Part shown: in pieces, positions 1 through 6,819 of the stretch
Layout: every line of letters starts with the position of its first letter
Position numbering within the stretch: position 1 is the stretch's first letter
Source of the DNA: Anaerolineaceae bacterium
GTDB taxonomy: Bacteria > Chloroflexota > Anaerolineae > Anaerolineales > Anaerolineaceae
Direction of reading: 5' to 3'
DNA: 6,854 nt
Assembly: GCA_003501835.1 (NCBI GenBank)
Contig: DNOU01000170.1
Span: 1-6,854, forward strand
The notes under the pieces: generated by a model
Told to the model about the DNA's origin: nothing
Databases searched by the model: none
What the model saw: the letters and a program-made list of their open reading frames with translations, nothing else
Made by a program: the position numbers and the translations under genes

Positions 1-321
1 GGTGCAATTTACCTCGAAAAGGATATTGCGGGGGTAAGCAAATTCATTACGCCACTTCTGGATTCCACGGCGGATGACATCCTTCTTCATCATAAAGACG
101 AGGATCCCAAGAGCAGCCTGCAGGAATGGGCACAGGCCCAGGGATTTTCAACACCGATGTATGAAACCAAGAACGCCTCCGGTCCAGACCATTCAAAAAT
201 GTTTGACGTGGATGTGATCATCAATAACGAGGTTTACGGCAGCGGTCGAGGCACCAGCAAACAGGCCGCCACGAAGGCTGCAGCCCGTGCAGCATTGCAA
301 AAATTGGGCCTGTCCCGATAG
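1..321 (+). CDS. rnc: Ribonuclease III, C-terminal part (5' end outside window)
   Basis: RNase III cuts double-stranded RNA in rRNA precursors and some mRNAs, acting as a cytoplasmic dimer. The open frame enters at base 1 and ends at TAG 319-321, leaving 106 residues. It begins GAIYLEKDI, the end of the catalytic domain just after the usual EALIGAIYLD-type motif, so the catalytic Glu and the RNase III signature lie upstream of the window. SLQEWAQAQG follows as the linker to the double-stranded RNA-binding domain, which shows GPDHSKMF and the final helix SKQAATKAAARAALQ. These are standard family motifs, and the stop falls directly after the domain as is normal. The gene is 30 bases upstream of smc on the same strand, so the two are probably co-transcribed. 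Its own start and promoter cannot be seen. Confidence 0.95.
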   Translation, partial: GAIYLEKDIAGVSKFITPLLDSTADDILLHHKDEDPKSSLQEWAQAQGFSTPMYETKNASGPDHSKMFDVDVIINNEVYGSGRGTSKQAATKAAARAALQKLGLSR

Positions 322-351
322 TAATTCATCCCATTTCTGGAAAAAAGATTG

Positions 352-3300
352 ATGAATCCCCGACTCAAAGCCCTTGAACTGCACGGATACAAGACTTTTG
401 CGAGCAAGAACGTTTTTGAATTCCCTGGAAATATCACGGCCATTGTGGGTCCGAATGGGTCTGGAAAATCAAACATTTCTGATGCCCTGCGTTGGGTATT
501 GGGAGAACAAAGTTACAGTCTGCTCCGCGGACGCAAAACGGAGGACATGATCTTCTCAGGTTCTGACCTTCGATCGCGCGCCGGCATGGCATCTGCCACG
601 ATCATCTTTGACAACGCGGATGGCTGGCTTCCCATCGATTTTTCAGAGGTGTCCATCACCCGCCGGGCGTATCGCGACGGTGGAAATGAATACCTGCTCA
701 ATGGACAGCGGGTTCGCCTGAAGGATATTTCTGAGCTGCTGGCGCAGTCCGGTCTTGCAGAACGAACTTACACGATCATCGGGCAGGGTTTGGTGGATGC
801 TGCCCTTTCGCTGCGTCCCGAAGAGCGTCGGCGGTTTTTCGAAGAGGCTGCCGGCATTGGTCTGTACCGGATTCGACGGGAAGAATCGATCAATCGGTTG
901 GATACCACCCAGCGCAATCTTGAGCGGGCGCAGGATATCGTCAATGAACTGGGTCCACGGCTGGCAAGCCTTGAAAGGCAGGCGAAGAAAGCGGAGGAGT
1001 ATGAGCGCCTGCGCGCCGATCTCAATATTTTGCTCAAAGACTGGTATGGATACCACTGGCATAACACCCAAAAAGACCTGGCACGCGCACGTGAGATCCT
1101 CAAGAACCAGGAGGACAAGGTAAAAACCGCACGCAGCCGGGTGGAAGAGATTGAAGCCAAGGTGGAGCAGGCCAGGCTTCACCTGCAAAATCTGCGCAAC
1201 CAGCTGAATGAATGGCATGCTTCGTCGGCGGAACTCCACAACGAGCGCGAAAAGATCAGCCGAGATCTGGCAGTTTTGGAAGAACGGCAGCGATTGATCA
1301 TCGATCAAAAAAACCAGTTGAACAAAGATCTTGCGCAATCTGAAGAAGAAGACGCCTCGAACACTGACCGACTTGAGAATCTCCTGCAGGAGAAAAACCG
1401 CCTGCAGGTGGAAATGGATGAAGCCGGGGCACACCTGAAGATTGCCCAGGTAGCATTGGAAGAGCGTCAGAAACTCAGAACCGAAGCCGAAGGCAAAGTT
1501 CGTGACACCCGAAGATCCCTGGTGAACCTGGAGACACAACAGGTGCAACAAAAGGCACACCTGAGGGAACTGTCATCGCGATTGGAATCATTGAATTTGA
1601 ATGCAAAAACGCTGCAGGCCAATCTTCAAAATGCGGATGCCGATCTGACCAGGGTGAAACAGAATTATGAAGTTGCCAGCAAAGCGCAATCGGAAGCTGA
1701 AGAGAAGTTGAGTGACAGCGAGAATGAATTGCAGCTCCATGTTGAAGGTATGAGGGAATATGAAGAGCAGGCCAAATCATTGGCTGCGGAGAAATCGCAG
1801 GCTGAAGCAAGTCTGCTGAAGGCGAAAGCTCAACTTGATGTCCTGCTCCAGGCAGAAAGAAGCATGGCAGGGTTGGCTGCAGGCGCTCGCAATGTTTTGC
1901 AGGCAGCGGCTCAGGGAAAACTTCAGGGCAAATACACTGCCCTCAGCAATCTTTTGGTCATCCCCGCAGAATTCGAAAAAGCGATTGCATCGGTACTGGG
2001 TGATCAACTGGATGCCATCTGGTTGGATGAAAAAACCGATCCTGACCTGGTGTTGACCTATTTAGATCAGGAGGAACAGGGCAGGGCAGTGCTCATGCCT
2101 GCGCAGTGGATGAAGAAAATCCCGATGATCCACAACAACTCAGACCCTGATTGCCTTGGTATTGCAGCAGAGCTTGTCCATCCCCAGGGTCAAATGCAAA
2201 CACTGGCAGAACTATTATTGGGACAGGTACTGGTGGTTAAAGACCGGGCTGCAGCCAGGCGGCTTGCGCATGATCTTCCTCCCCAGGCAAAGGTGGTCAC
2301 GCTTATGGGCGAAGTGTTCACTGGCAGCGGAATGATCATCGCCGGGCACGAGGGGAGAAGCACCATCGTGAGTCGACCCCGCCAGAAACGGGAATTCGAA
2401 GCGCAGATTGGCGAACTTGAGGATCGGGTGAATGAACTTGACCGGGAAGAATATGCGGTTAACCAGAAGCTCTCTGGATCTCACGAAACCCGGAAATCCC
2501 TGGAAAACCAGGTAAAATCCAACCGCAACGAGGTAAATCAACGGCATGCAGCTTTCCAGGCTGCATCTCTGGCCCTGGAGCAAGTCAGGCAAAAACAGGA
2601 CTGGCAAAAGGGTCAATTGACCACTTTGAATGACCAGGTGGGCAAGGTTTCAAAGGAAATGGATGATTTGCAGAAAAAGCTGGATGCAAACGATACCCTG
2701 ATTTCGGAGACCAACCAGACGCTGCGGGATCTTAATCAAAAGCTGGCTGAACTTCCGCTGGATGAATTACAGGCGGATATGATGCATTGGAACACCAATC
2801 TCGCAGTGAGCACACGGGCAGTCAAGGAAGCGAACCGCAGGTATGATGAATACCTGGCAATTGTCAACGGCACTCGCGAATCCAGGCAGCGGCTCTCAGA
2901 GCGCATCTCGAACCAGGATACTGCGCTGGTGGCACTGAGCGAGGAAAAGGTAAAGCTTCACCATTCTGAAGTGGATTTGAACGATAAAATTGCAGCGCTT
3001 CAGGAAAAGATTGGGCCTGCAGAGCACGAACTGCTGGCGTTGGAGGACGAGTACTCGCAGCTGCAGCAGGATTATTCGACGCTGCGTCAGGCGGAAGCCA
3101 ATGCTGACCGATACAATACCCAGGCACAGCTGGAACTAAGCAGGATACGCGAATCCCTGGACAATCTTCGCAGAAGGATTGAGGAGGATTTTGGTCTGGT
3201 GGCTTTGGAATACAACGAGAATGTCACCGGTCCGACCCCGCTTCCACTGGAAGGTGTGGATTCTCTGCCAATACTGACGGAGATTTCACCTGAACTGGAA

Positions 3301-3954
3301 GGCGCGATCAATCAACAGCGTGCCCAGCTCAAGCGGATGGGGGCAGTGAACCCGGAAGCGAAGAAAGAGTACGATGAGCTTAAGGAACGCTACACCTTCC
3401 TCACCGGGCAGATCACCGACTTGAGAAAAGCGGACGCCGATCTGCATCAGATCATTGATGAGCTGAACGAGCTGATGCGTAAAGAGTTCAAGGCCACTTT
3501 CACGGCGGTGGCTGCAGAATTCAAGACCATGTTCACCCGGTTGTTTGGCGGAGGCTCTGCAAGGTTGATCATGACTGATGATGAGGATCCCACGGAAACG
3601 GGTATCGACATCGAAGCGAGGCTGCCAGGTAGGCGAGAGCAGGGGCTTTCACTGCTTTCGGGAGGCGAACGGTCTTTGACCGCTGTGGCATTGATCTTCT
3701 CTTTGTTGAAGGTTTCTCCGACACCGTTCTGTGTGATGGATGAGGTGGACGCGGCGCTGGATGAAGCCAATGTGGGGCGTTTCACTGAACTCTTGAAAGA
3801 GTTGAGCCAGGAGACGCAGTTTATTGTCATTACTCATAACCGTAATACGGTTCAGGTTGCCAACGTGATCTACGGTGTCACGATGGGACGCGATTCTGCC
3901 AGCCAGGTGATCAGTCTAAAGTTGGATGAAGTTAACGAGGAAATGGCAAAATAG
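352..3954 (+). CDS. smc: Chromosome partition/condensation ATPase SMC
   Basis: SMC dimers form the ATP-driven ring that, with ScpA and ScpB, extrudes DNA loops and compacts and separates sister chromosomes. The 1200-residue product is normal for bacterial SMC. The N-terminal head has Walker A GPNGSGKS at residues 33-40, the Q-loop Q145 in IIGQG, and the family stretch PEERRRFFEEAAGI. A coiled coil runs from about 170 to 505, the hinge from about 520 to 670 (ending GEVFTGSGMIIAGHEG), and a returning coiled coil from about 672 to 985. The C-terminal head follows, with QLKRMGAVNPEA, ABC signature LSGGER (S1103-R1107), Walker B VMDEVDAALD (D1130, E1131) and H-loop H1162. All catalytic parts are present. 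I chose ATG 352; an adjacent in-frame TTG at 349 would add one residue. The upstream Shine-Dalgarno is weak (GGAAA), so translation may be coupled to rnc. The gene ends just before a strong terminator. scpA and scpB are not in the window. Confidence 0.97.
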   Translation: MNPRLKALELHGYKTFASKNVFEFPGNITAIVGPNGSGKSNISDALRWVLGEQSYSLLRGRKTEDMIFSGSDLRSRAGMASATIIFDNADGWLPIDFSEVSITRRAYRDGGNEYLLNGQRVRLKDISELLAQSGLAERTYTIIGQGLVDAALSLRPEERRRFFEEAAGIGLYRIRREESINRLDTTQRNLERAQDIVNELGPRLASLERQAKKAEEYERLRADLNILLKDWYGYHWHNTQKDLARAREILKNQEDKVKTARSRVEEIEAKVEQARLHLQNLRNQLNEWHASSAELHNEREKISRDLAVLEERQRLIIDQKNQLNKDLAQSEEEDASNTDRLENLLQEKNRLQVEMDEAGAHLKIAQVALEERQKLRTEAEGKVRDTRRSLVNLETQQVQQKAHLRELSSRLESLNLNAKTLQANLQNADADLTRVKQNYEVASKAQSEAEEKLSDSENELQLHVEGMREYEEQAKSLAAEKSQAEASLLKAKAQLDVLLQAERSMAGLAAGARNVLQAAAQGKLQGKYTALSNLLVIPAEFEKAIASVLGDQLDAIWLDEKTDPDLVLTYLDQEEQGRAVLMPAQWMKKIPMIHNNSDPDCLGIAAELVHPQGQMQTLAELLLGQVLVVKDRAAARRLAHDLPPQAKVVTLMGEVFTGSGMIIAGHEGRSTIVSRPRQKREFEAQIGELEDRVNELDREEYAVNQKLSGSHETRKSLENQVKSNRNEVNQRHAAFQAASLALEQVRQKQDWQKGQLTTLNDQVGKVSKEMDDLQKKLDANDTLISETNQTLRDLNQKLAELPLDELQADMMHWNTNLAVSTRAVKEANRRYDEYLAIVNGTRESRQRLSERISNQDTALVALSEEKVKLHHSEVDLNDKIAALQEKIGPAEHELLALEDEYSQLQQDYSTLRQAEANADRYNTQAQLELSRIRESLDNLRRRIEEDFGLVALEYNENVTGPTPLPLEGVDSLPILTEISPELEGAINQQRAQLKRMGAVNPEAKKEYDELKERYTFLTGQITDLRKADADLHQIIDELNELMRKEFKATFTAVAAEFKTMFTRLFGGGSARLIMTDDEDPTETGIDIEARLPGRREQGLSLLSGGERSLTAVALIFSLLKVSPTPFCVMDEVDAALDEANVGRFTELLKELSQETQFIVITHNRNTVQVANVIYGVTMGRDSASQVISLKLDEVNEEMAK

Positions 3955-3962
3955 CTGATTAT

Positions 3963-4000
3963 AAAAAAGCTGCGTGTTTTTTTTCACGCAGCTTTTTTTT
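3963..4000. terminator. Strong hairpin terminator, likely bidirectional, between convergent smc and foldase genes
   Basis: Bases 3963-3976 pair perfectly with 3985-3998, giving a 14-bp stem whose GC core is GCTGCGTG/CACGCAGC. The loop is eight Ts (3977-3984). The plus strand continues into an eight-T run (3993-4000). On the minus strand the stem is likewise followed by a T run, formed by the A run at 3963-3968. It starts 8 bases after the smc stop and lies 12 bases beyond the stop of the minus-strand foldase gene, so it can end transcripts arriving from both sides. Confidence 0.93.
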
Positions 4001-4012
4001 ATTTCCAACAGG

Positions 4013-5386
4013 TTACTGGGTGGTGTTGGTTTGCATCCGATATTCAGTCGGAATGCTGGGCTCGGAAGGTACGACTGATGCCCACACGTCATATTTCTTG
4101 ATCGTAATGGCATCCTTGGCCTCGGTGAGGAACTTGTTATAGGCAATCTGCTTGGCGGTGCTGTATTCGGAATCAGTCAACATGCGGGTCTCTTTACCGA
4201 GCAGCTGGATGATGTGGTAGCCGTATTCCGTCTTGACCGGTTGGCTGACATCGCCAATGTTCATGCTGAAAACAGCCTGGTCGAATGCATCCACCATTTG
4301 TCCCTGGATGAACCAACCCAAATCGCCGCCACTCTGACTATTGCTGGTGTCAGTGGAATATTGAGCCGCAAGGTTGGCGAAGGATTCACCCTCATTTAGC
4401 TTGGTGAGCATCATTTGCGCTTCAGGCTCGGTGGCGACCAGAATGTGGCGCGCCCAAACCACTTCCTGGGTCTCAGGAATGTCTTTCGCCAGGGCAGCCA
4501 TCACTTTACGCTGTAATAAAATATTCTTTACAAATGCCCGCAGATCTGAATCACCAAAAGTGGTAGCGGTTTCGATGCTGGAAACGCTCGTGGAATAAAC
4601 TGACTCAAATCCGGCACGCGTGTAGGGTGTGAACGTGGGGGTGATGGTGGGGGTTTCTGTGACGGTAGGTGTGAGGGTGGGCGTCTCAGTTTGAGTGGGT
4701 GTGGCAGTTGCAGGTTCAGCTGTCGGAGTAGGCGGAGTACCCGTGGGAGTATTTGCAAGCGTTGCGGTTGGCTCCAGGGTCGCCGTCGCAGTCTCGGTGG
4801 GAATGGAGGACGTGGCTGTGGGTCCGAGAAGAGACAGTTGAGTAGCGTTTACGGTTGGAGTGGGGGGGACATTTCGGGTGGGTTCAGGGGTGGGGGTGCC
4901 ATCCGGGTAGAAATAGAAGTTGGCTTCCAATTCCTTCTGAACTTCTTCATCAGTAACCGTGATTCCCAGTTCCTTGGCTTTCTGGACGATCACTGCCTCG
5001 TTGATCATCTCATCGAGAATATCGCTGCCAAATTGCACATAGTTATCCAGGGAATTCTGAACACTCTGCAACGAGGACTGAAAGAAATAGGCATAATTGG
5101 AAGTTGCATAGGTCATGTATTGAGAGACATACTGCTGCCGATCAAACTTGACCCGCTTCTGGAATTGCTCAACGGTGATGGTGGTGGATCCGACCTTGGC
5201 AACCGGCTTGGTATTCTTCAACACGGTGCTATCCAACACACCGTAAACGATCAGTATGACAACCACGGCAACCACTGCAATCACACCAATCCTAATGATT
5301 TTGCGTTGTTTATTTTCTTTTTCCAGGCGGGCTTCATGTTTTTTGGATAATTGCCTGGGTTTGTTTTCGTTTGAATCAGCAGACAT
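4013..5386 (-). CDS. Membrane-anchored parvulin-type peptidyl-prolyl isomerase/foldase (SurA/PrsA-like) with Thr/Pro-rich insert
   Basis: Predicted foldase of 457 residues that would isomerise X-Pro bonds and assist folding of exported proteins outside the membrane. Residues 1-29 are polar and basic. Residues 31-51 form one hydrophobic segment (IGVIAVVAVVVILIVYGVL) with no lipobox Cys, so it is a signal anchor rather than a PrsA lipoprotein. Residues 58-158 look like the SurA N-terminal chaperone domain (VAKVGSTTITVEQFQKRV, LDEMINEAVIVQKAKELGITVTDEEV). Residues 161-255 are a Thr/Pro-rich low-complexity stretch. Residues 256-303 are helical and probably complete the chaperone domain. Residues 310-398 are the parvulin domain, with WARHILV (H314), FANLAAQYSTD, GGDLGWF and GYHIIQL (H391). 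A 59-residue tail follows. The start ATG at 5386 has a GAGGT Shine-Dalgarno five bases upstream. It lies 67 bases after rpsR on the same strand, perhaps with its own promoter, which I could not identify. Fold class is secure; substrates are unknown. Confidence 0.88.
   Translation of the reverse strand: MSADSNENKPRQLSKKHEARLEKENKQRKIIRIGVIAVVAVVVILIVYGVLDSTVLKNTKPVAKVGSTTITVEQFQKRVKFDRQQYVSQYMTYATSNYAYFFQSSLQSVQNSLDNYVQFGSDILDEMINEAVIVQKAKELGITVTDEEVQKELEANFYFYPDGTPTPEPTRNVPPTPTVNATQLSLLGPTATSSIPTETATATLEPTATLANTPTGTPPTPTAEPATATPTQTETPTLTPTVTETPTITPTFTPYTRAGFESVYSTSVSSIETATTFGDSDLRAFVKNILLQRKVMAALAKDIPETQEVVWARHILVATEPEAQMMLTKLNEGESFANLAAQYSTDTSNSQSGGDLGWFIQGQMVDAFDQAVFSMNIGDVSQPVKTEYGYHIIQLLGKETRMLTDSEYSTAKQIAYNKFLTEAKDAITIKKYDVWASVVPSEPSIPTEYRMQTNTTQ
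4622..4906 (-). repeat. Low-complexity Thr/Pro-rich coding tract inside the foldase gene
   Basis: This tract encodes residues 161-255 of the foldase. On the plus strand it appears as a G/T-rich run of degenerate GTGGG- and GGTG-type units. The protein is built from imprecise units such as TPTPEPT, TATLEPTAT, TPTLTPT and TETPTITPT, with no Cys and few charged residues other than Glu. The units vary too much at DNA level to be a simple recent tandem array. Such tracts usually act as extended, flexible linkers or O-glycosylation stalks in surface proteins; that role is inference here. Confidence 0.8.
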
Positions 5387-5402
5387 TCAATACCTCGCAG
5401 CT

Positions 5403-5439
5403 AAAAAATCGGGGCAAAGAGCGATTTCTCATTACCCCG
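5403..5439 (-). terminator. Possible intrinsic terminator or attenuator after rpsR
   Basis: Read on the minus strand, CGGGG (5439-5435) can pair with CCCCG (5414-5410). A smaller inner GAG/CTC pairing (5430-5428 with 5421-5419) sits inside. Six Ts follow one base after the stem (5408-5403). It starts 15 bases after the rpsR stop and ends just before the foldase Shine-Dalgarno. The outer stem is only 5 bp with internal loops, so it may terminate partially and set a lower level of foldase expression. Confidence 0.45.
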
Positions 5440-5453
5440 TTGCTTACTTCGAT

Positions 5454-5738
5454 CTAGCGAACTGCGTCTGACCAGCGTTCACCGGTGAAGGGCAAAAGTG
5501 CGATCTGGCGGGCGCGTTTGATGGCAACCGCCAGTTCACGTTGGTGGCGGGCGCAGGTTCCGGTTTGGCGCCGTGGGCGGATCTTGCCATCTTCGGTCAC
5601 AAAGCGGCGCAGCATGTCGGCTTGCTTGTAATCGATGGCAATATTCTTATCGGCGCAGAACTGACAAATCTTGGGGCGGGCGACAAATCGCCGCGGTCCG
5701 TAAGATTGCTCATTCTCGTTGTGATTTTCTTCTGACAT
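5454..5738 (-). CDS. rpsR: 30S ribosomal protein S18
   Basis: S18 binds the platform of the 30S subunit as a pair with S6. The 94-residue product carries the family core FVTEDGKIRPRRQTGTCARHQRELAVAIKRARQIALLPF (residues 46-84). It has Cys25 and Cys28 in CQFC plus Cys62 and His65 in CARH, a set able to hold a zinc ion, so this looks like the zinc-binding (C+) form; metal binding is inferred. The N-terminal tail is acidic and Asn-rich (SEENHNENEQ), then RRFVARPK. The start ATG at 5738 has a GGAG Shine-Dalgarno six bases upstream that overlaps the end of the ssb stop region. It begins 11 bases after ssb, so translation is probably coupled. No rplI follows; the next gene is a foldase. Confidence 0.97.
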   Translation of the reverse strand: MSEENHNENEQSYGPRRFVARPKICQFCADKNIAIDYKQADMLRRFVTEDGKIRPRRQTGTCARHQRELAVAIKRARQIALLPFTGERWSDAVR

Positions 5739-5749
5739 TTTTTACTCCA

Positions 5750-6154
5750 TTAGAACGGATATTCTTCATCCGTGGGGAAGTCTGATTCAGGGTGATCTTC
5801 GGGAGCCCATCCGGATTCCTTCCGTTCGCCAAGCAGCAGCATCTCGTTTGCGACGATCTCGACACTGGTATGTTTGTTGCCGTCTGGATCTTCCCATTTA
5901 CGGCTTTGCAACCGACCTTCGATGTAAACCTGCTGGCTTTTGGTCAGAACTTGTTTGCAGATCTCGGCCAGGTTGCCCCAGGCGACTACATTGAACCACT
6001 CCGTCTCGCTGTGCTTTTCACCGTCAGATGAATTCCAGGTGCGATTCGTGGCTACGGAAAAGGTAGTCACAGGTTTGCCTGAGGGGGTGAAGCGCATTTC
6101 AGGATCCCTTCCCAGGTGACCAATGATCATCACTTTGTTCAAACCACGACTCAT
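5750..6154 (-). CDS. ssb: Single-stranded DNA-binding protein
   Basis: SSB coats single-stranded DNA in replication, repair and recombination and recruits partner proteins through its C-terminal tip. The 134-residue product opens with the classic MSRGLNKVMIIGHLGRDPEMRF. It has the OB-fold core to about residue 110 (TTFSVATNRTW, ETEWFNVVAWGNLAEICKQVLTKSQQVYIEGRLQSRKW), including Trp40, Trp53, Trp59 and Trp87. The linker is short, without the usual long Gly/Gln-rich stretch. It ends DEEYPF, an acidic tip with the Pro-Phe end that SSB partners recognise, though Tyr replaces the usual Ile or Leu. I chose ATG 6154 because it matches the family start and has a GAGGAG site. A TTG at 6166 would add four residues but lies over that site. 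It sits 32 bases after rpsF and 11 before rpsR. Confidence 0.97.
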   Translation of the reverse strand: MSRGLNKVMIIGHLGRDPEMRFTPSGKPVTTFSVATNRTWNSSDGEKHSETEWFNVVAWGNLAEICKQVLTKSQQVYIEGRLQSRKWEDPDGNKHTSVEIVANEMLLLGERKESGWAPEDHPESDFPTDEEYPF

Positions 6155-6158
6155 AAAA

Positions 6159-6164
6159 CTCCTC
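6159..6164 (-). promoter_or_regulatory. Shine-Dalgarno site of ssb that decides its start
   Basis: The minus strand reads GAGGAG here, four bases before ATG 6154. The alternative upstream TTG (6166-6164) overlaps this site and so cannot use it, which supports the shorter SSB beginning MSRGLNK. Confidence 0.75.
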
Positions 6165-6186
6165 AACTCAGAATCAGAAAACGATA

Positions 6187-6471
6187 TTACTCCACTACAG
6201 TGACAATGAACCGTAAAACGGGTTCGAGGAAGCGCAGGTTGCGCTCGAGTTCAGACGTAAATGTGGGGGGCATTTGGGTTTGAAGATATACATATTGACC
6301 TTCGCGCTGTTTGCGAATGATGTATGCCAAGCGACGCCGACCCCAAACATCCACCTTGTCTACGGAACCTCCGGCTGAGGTAATCCATCCAGACACTTTT
6401 TCGACAACACCTTTGAAAGCGGTTTCGTCGAGCTCAGGATGAACCACCAGAATAACCTCATAGTTACGCAT
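6187..6471 (-). CDS. rpsF: 30S ribosomal protein S6
   Basis: S6 joins S18 on the 30S platform, and in several bacteria the S6:S18 pair also represses its own mRNA. The 94-residue product is the normal length for a short S6. It shows the start MRNYEVILVVHPELDE, the family core WGRRRLAYIIRKQREGQYVYLQ (from residue 43), and the C-terminal LERNLRFLEPVLRFIVTVVE. There is no acidic Glu tail of the type that is processed in enterobacteria. Start ATG 6471 is set by a strong AAAGGAGG site. It is the first gene of the rpsF-ssb-rpsR block, reading away from the tRNA-Gln gene, with an extended -10 promoter and a structured leader upstream. Confidence 0.97.
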   Translation of the reverse strand: MRNYEVILVVHPELDETAFKGVVEKVSGWITSAGGSVDKVDVWGRRRLAYIIRKQREGQYVYLQTQMPPTFTSELERNLRFLEPVLRFIVTVVE

Positions 6472-6479
6472 TTAGGGAA

Positions 6480-6487
6480 CCTCCTTT
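6480..6487 (-). promoter_or_regulatory. Strong Shine-Dalgarno site of rpsF
   Basis: The minus strand reads AAAGGAGG, eight bases before ATG 6471. This is close to the ideal anti-16S match and much stronger than the site in front of smc. Its 5' half is part of a 7-bp stem with an upstream CCTTTCC, so its access may be controlled. Confidence 0.88.
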
Positions 6488-6554
6488 CCACGGGATTGCC
6501 CTCGGACATCACCGCAGGTGAAGCTGAAGGCGGAAAGGTTGCAGAAAGTTCTGC
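6480..6554 (-). promoter_or_regulatory. Structured rpsF leader, candidate S6:S18 autoregulatory RNA
   Basis: On the minus strand the leader first forms a small hairpin GCAGA/TCTGC (6554-6550 with 6545-6541). Then CCTTTCC (6538-6532) can pair with GGAAAGG (6489-6483), which overlaps the rpsF Shine-Dalgarno. Inside this stem are CACC/GGTG (6520-6517 with 6513-6510, a 3-base loop) and the stretch GTCCGAGGGCAATCCCG (6507-6491), which can fold as GGG-CAAT-CCC with a CCG just before it. Known S6:S18 leaders use a CCG that imitates the 16S binding site. Resemblance to that family is my reading; no covariance model was run. Confidence 0.55.
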
Positions 6555-6568
6555 TACCAAGTGGGTGT

Positions 6569-6597
6569 ATTCTATCATAATCTGTTCAATTTGTGGG
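6569..6597 (-). promoter_or_regulatory. Candidate extended -10 promoter for rpsF-ssb-rpsR
   Basis: The minus strand reads TGATAGAAT (6577-6569), an extended -10 element with five of six matches to TATAAT. A poor -35 (CCCACA, 6597-6592) sits at 17-base spacing. The predicted start near 6562 would give a leader of about 90 bases, which fits the folded region before rpsF. Confidence 0.5.
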
Positions 6598-6670
6598 GCG
6601 ATGAAAAGGTCTCGATGATTTATCCATATTTACGGAGGGGGAGTTGGTTCCCCTGTTAGCCGCGTTCCCC

Positions 6671-6699
6671 TAGACAGTTTGTTTTGGGGGTGGTAGAAT
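6671..6699 (+). promoter_or_regulatory. Sigma70-type promoter of the tRNA-Gln gene
   Basis: TAGACA (6671-6676) and TAGAAT (6694-6699) each match five of six consensus bases of the -35 and -10 boxes, at the ideal 17-base spacing. Transcription would start about five bases before the mature tRNA, giving a very short 5' leader for RNase P to remove. Confidence 0.8.
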
Positions 6700-6711
6700 T
6701 TGCACCGTTCC

Positions 6712-6782
6712 TGGGGGCTCGTCTAATGGCAGGACAGCAGACTCTGGATTTGCTTGTAGAGGTTCGAATCCTTTGCCCCCAG
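6712..6782 (+). tRNA. tRNA-Gln (anticodon CTG)
   Basis: A full cloverleaf of 71 bases. The acceptor stem is TGGGGGC/GCCCCCA, opening with the T-A pair typical of tRNA-Gln. The D stem is GTC/GAC. The anticodon stem is GCAGA/TTTGC with one G-T pair, and its loop CTCTGGA places anticodon CTG at 6744-6746, reading the Gln codon CAG. The variable loop is four bases, and the T arm is AGAGG-TTCGAAT-CCTTT with one G-T pair. The discriminator is G6782, and the next bases are CCT, so the 3' CCA is not encoded and must be added by tRNA nucleotidyltransferase. It is read divergently from rpsF. Confidence 0.95.
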
Positions 6783-6785
6783 CCT

Positions 6786-6816
6786 AAAACCCACTGAAAA
6801 TGTGGGTTTTGATTTT
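6786..6816 (+). terminator. Intrinsic terminator of the tRNA-Gln gene
   Basis: AAAACCCAC (6786-6794) pairs perfectly with GTGGGTTTT (6802-6810) around a 7-base loop, and a further T run (GATTTT) follows. It begins three bases after the position where CCA would be added, which leaves a very short 3' trailer. Confidence 0.8.
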
Positions 6817-6819
6817 GAG

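Noticed and set aside
349..351. TTG as the smc start codon
   Set aside because: ATG follows immediately at 352 and gives the usual short N-terminus; TTG adds only one residue and has no better ribosome binding site.
1294..1313. Inverted repeat TTGATC/GATCAA followed by a run of seven As, a possible slippage site
   Set aside because: It lies in the smc coiled coil, the frame stays open without any shift, and no downstream alternative frame looks meaningful.
643..1560. A 305-codon open frame on the minus strand inside smc
   Set aside because: It is fully antisense to a well-supported SMC head and coiled coil, has no recognisable domain and arises from the codon bias of the real gene.
4622..4906. 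G/T-rich repeated tract considered as a CRISPR-like or minisatellite array
   Set aside because: The units are irregular in length and sequence and stay in frame within the foldase, so they reflect the Thr/Pro-rich protein segment.
4691..5350. A 219-codon plus-strand open frame opposite the foldase gene
   Set aside because: Its Gly/Arg/Ser-rich start mirrors the Thr/Pro-rich tract on the other strand, and the foldase on the minus strand has clear domains and a good start.
6638..6653. Hairpin GGGGA/TCCCC in the gap between rpsF and the tRNA gene
   Set aside because: The stem is only 5 bp with no T run or partner structure. It is placed upstream of both promoters, and nothing supports a role.
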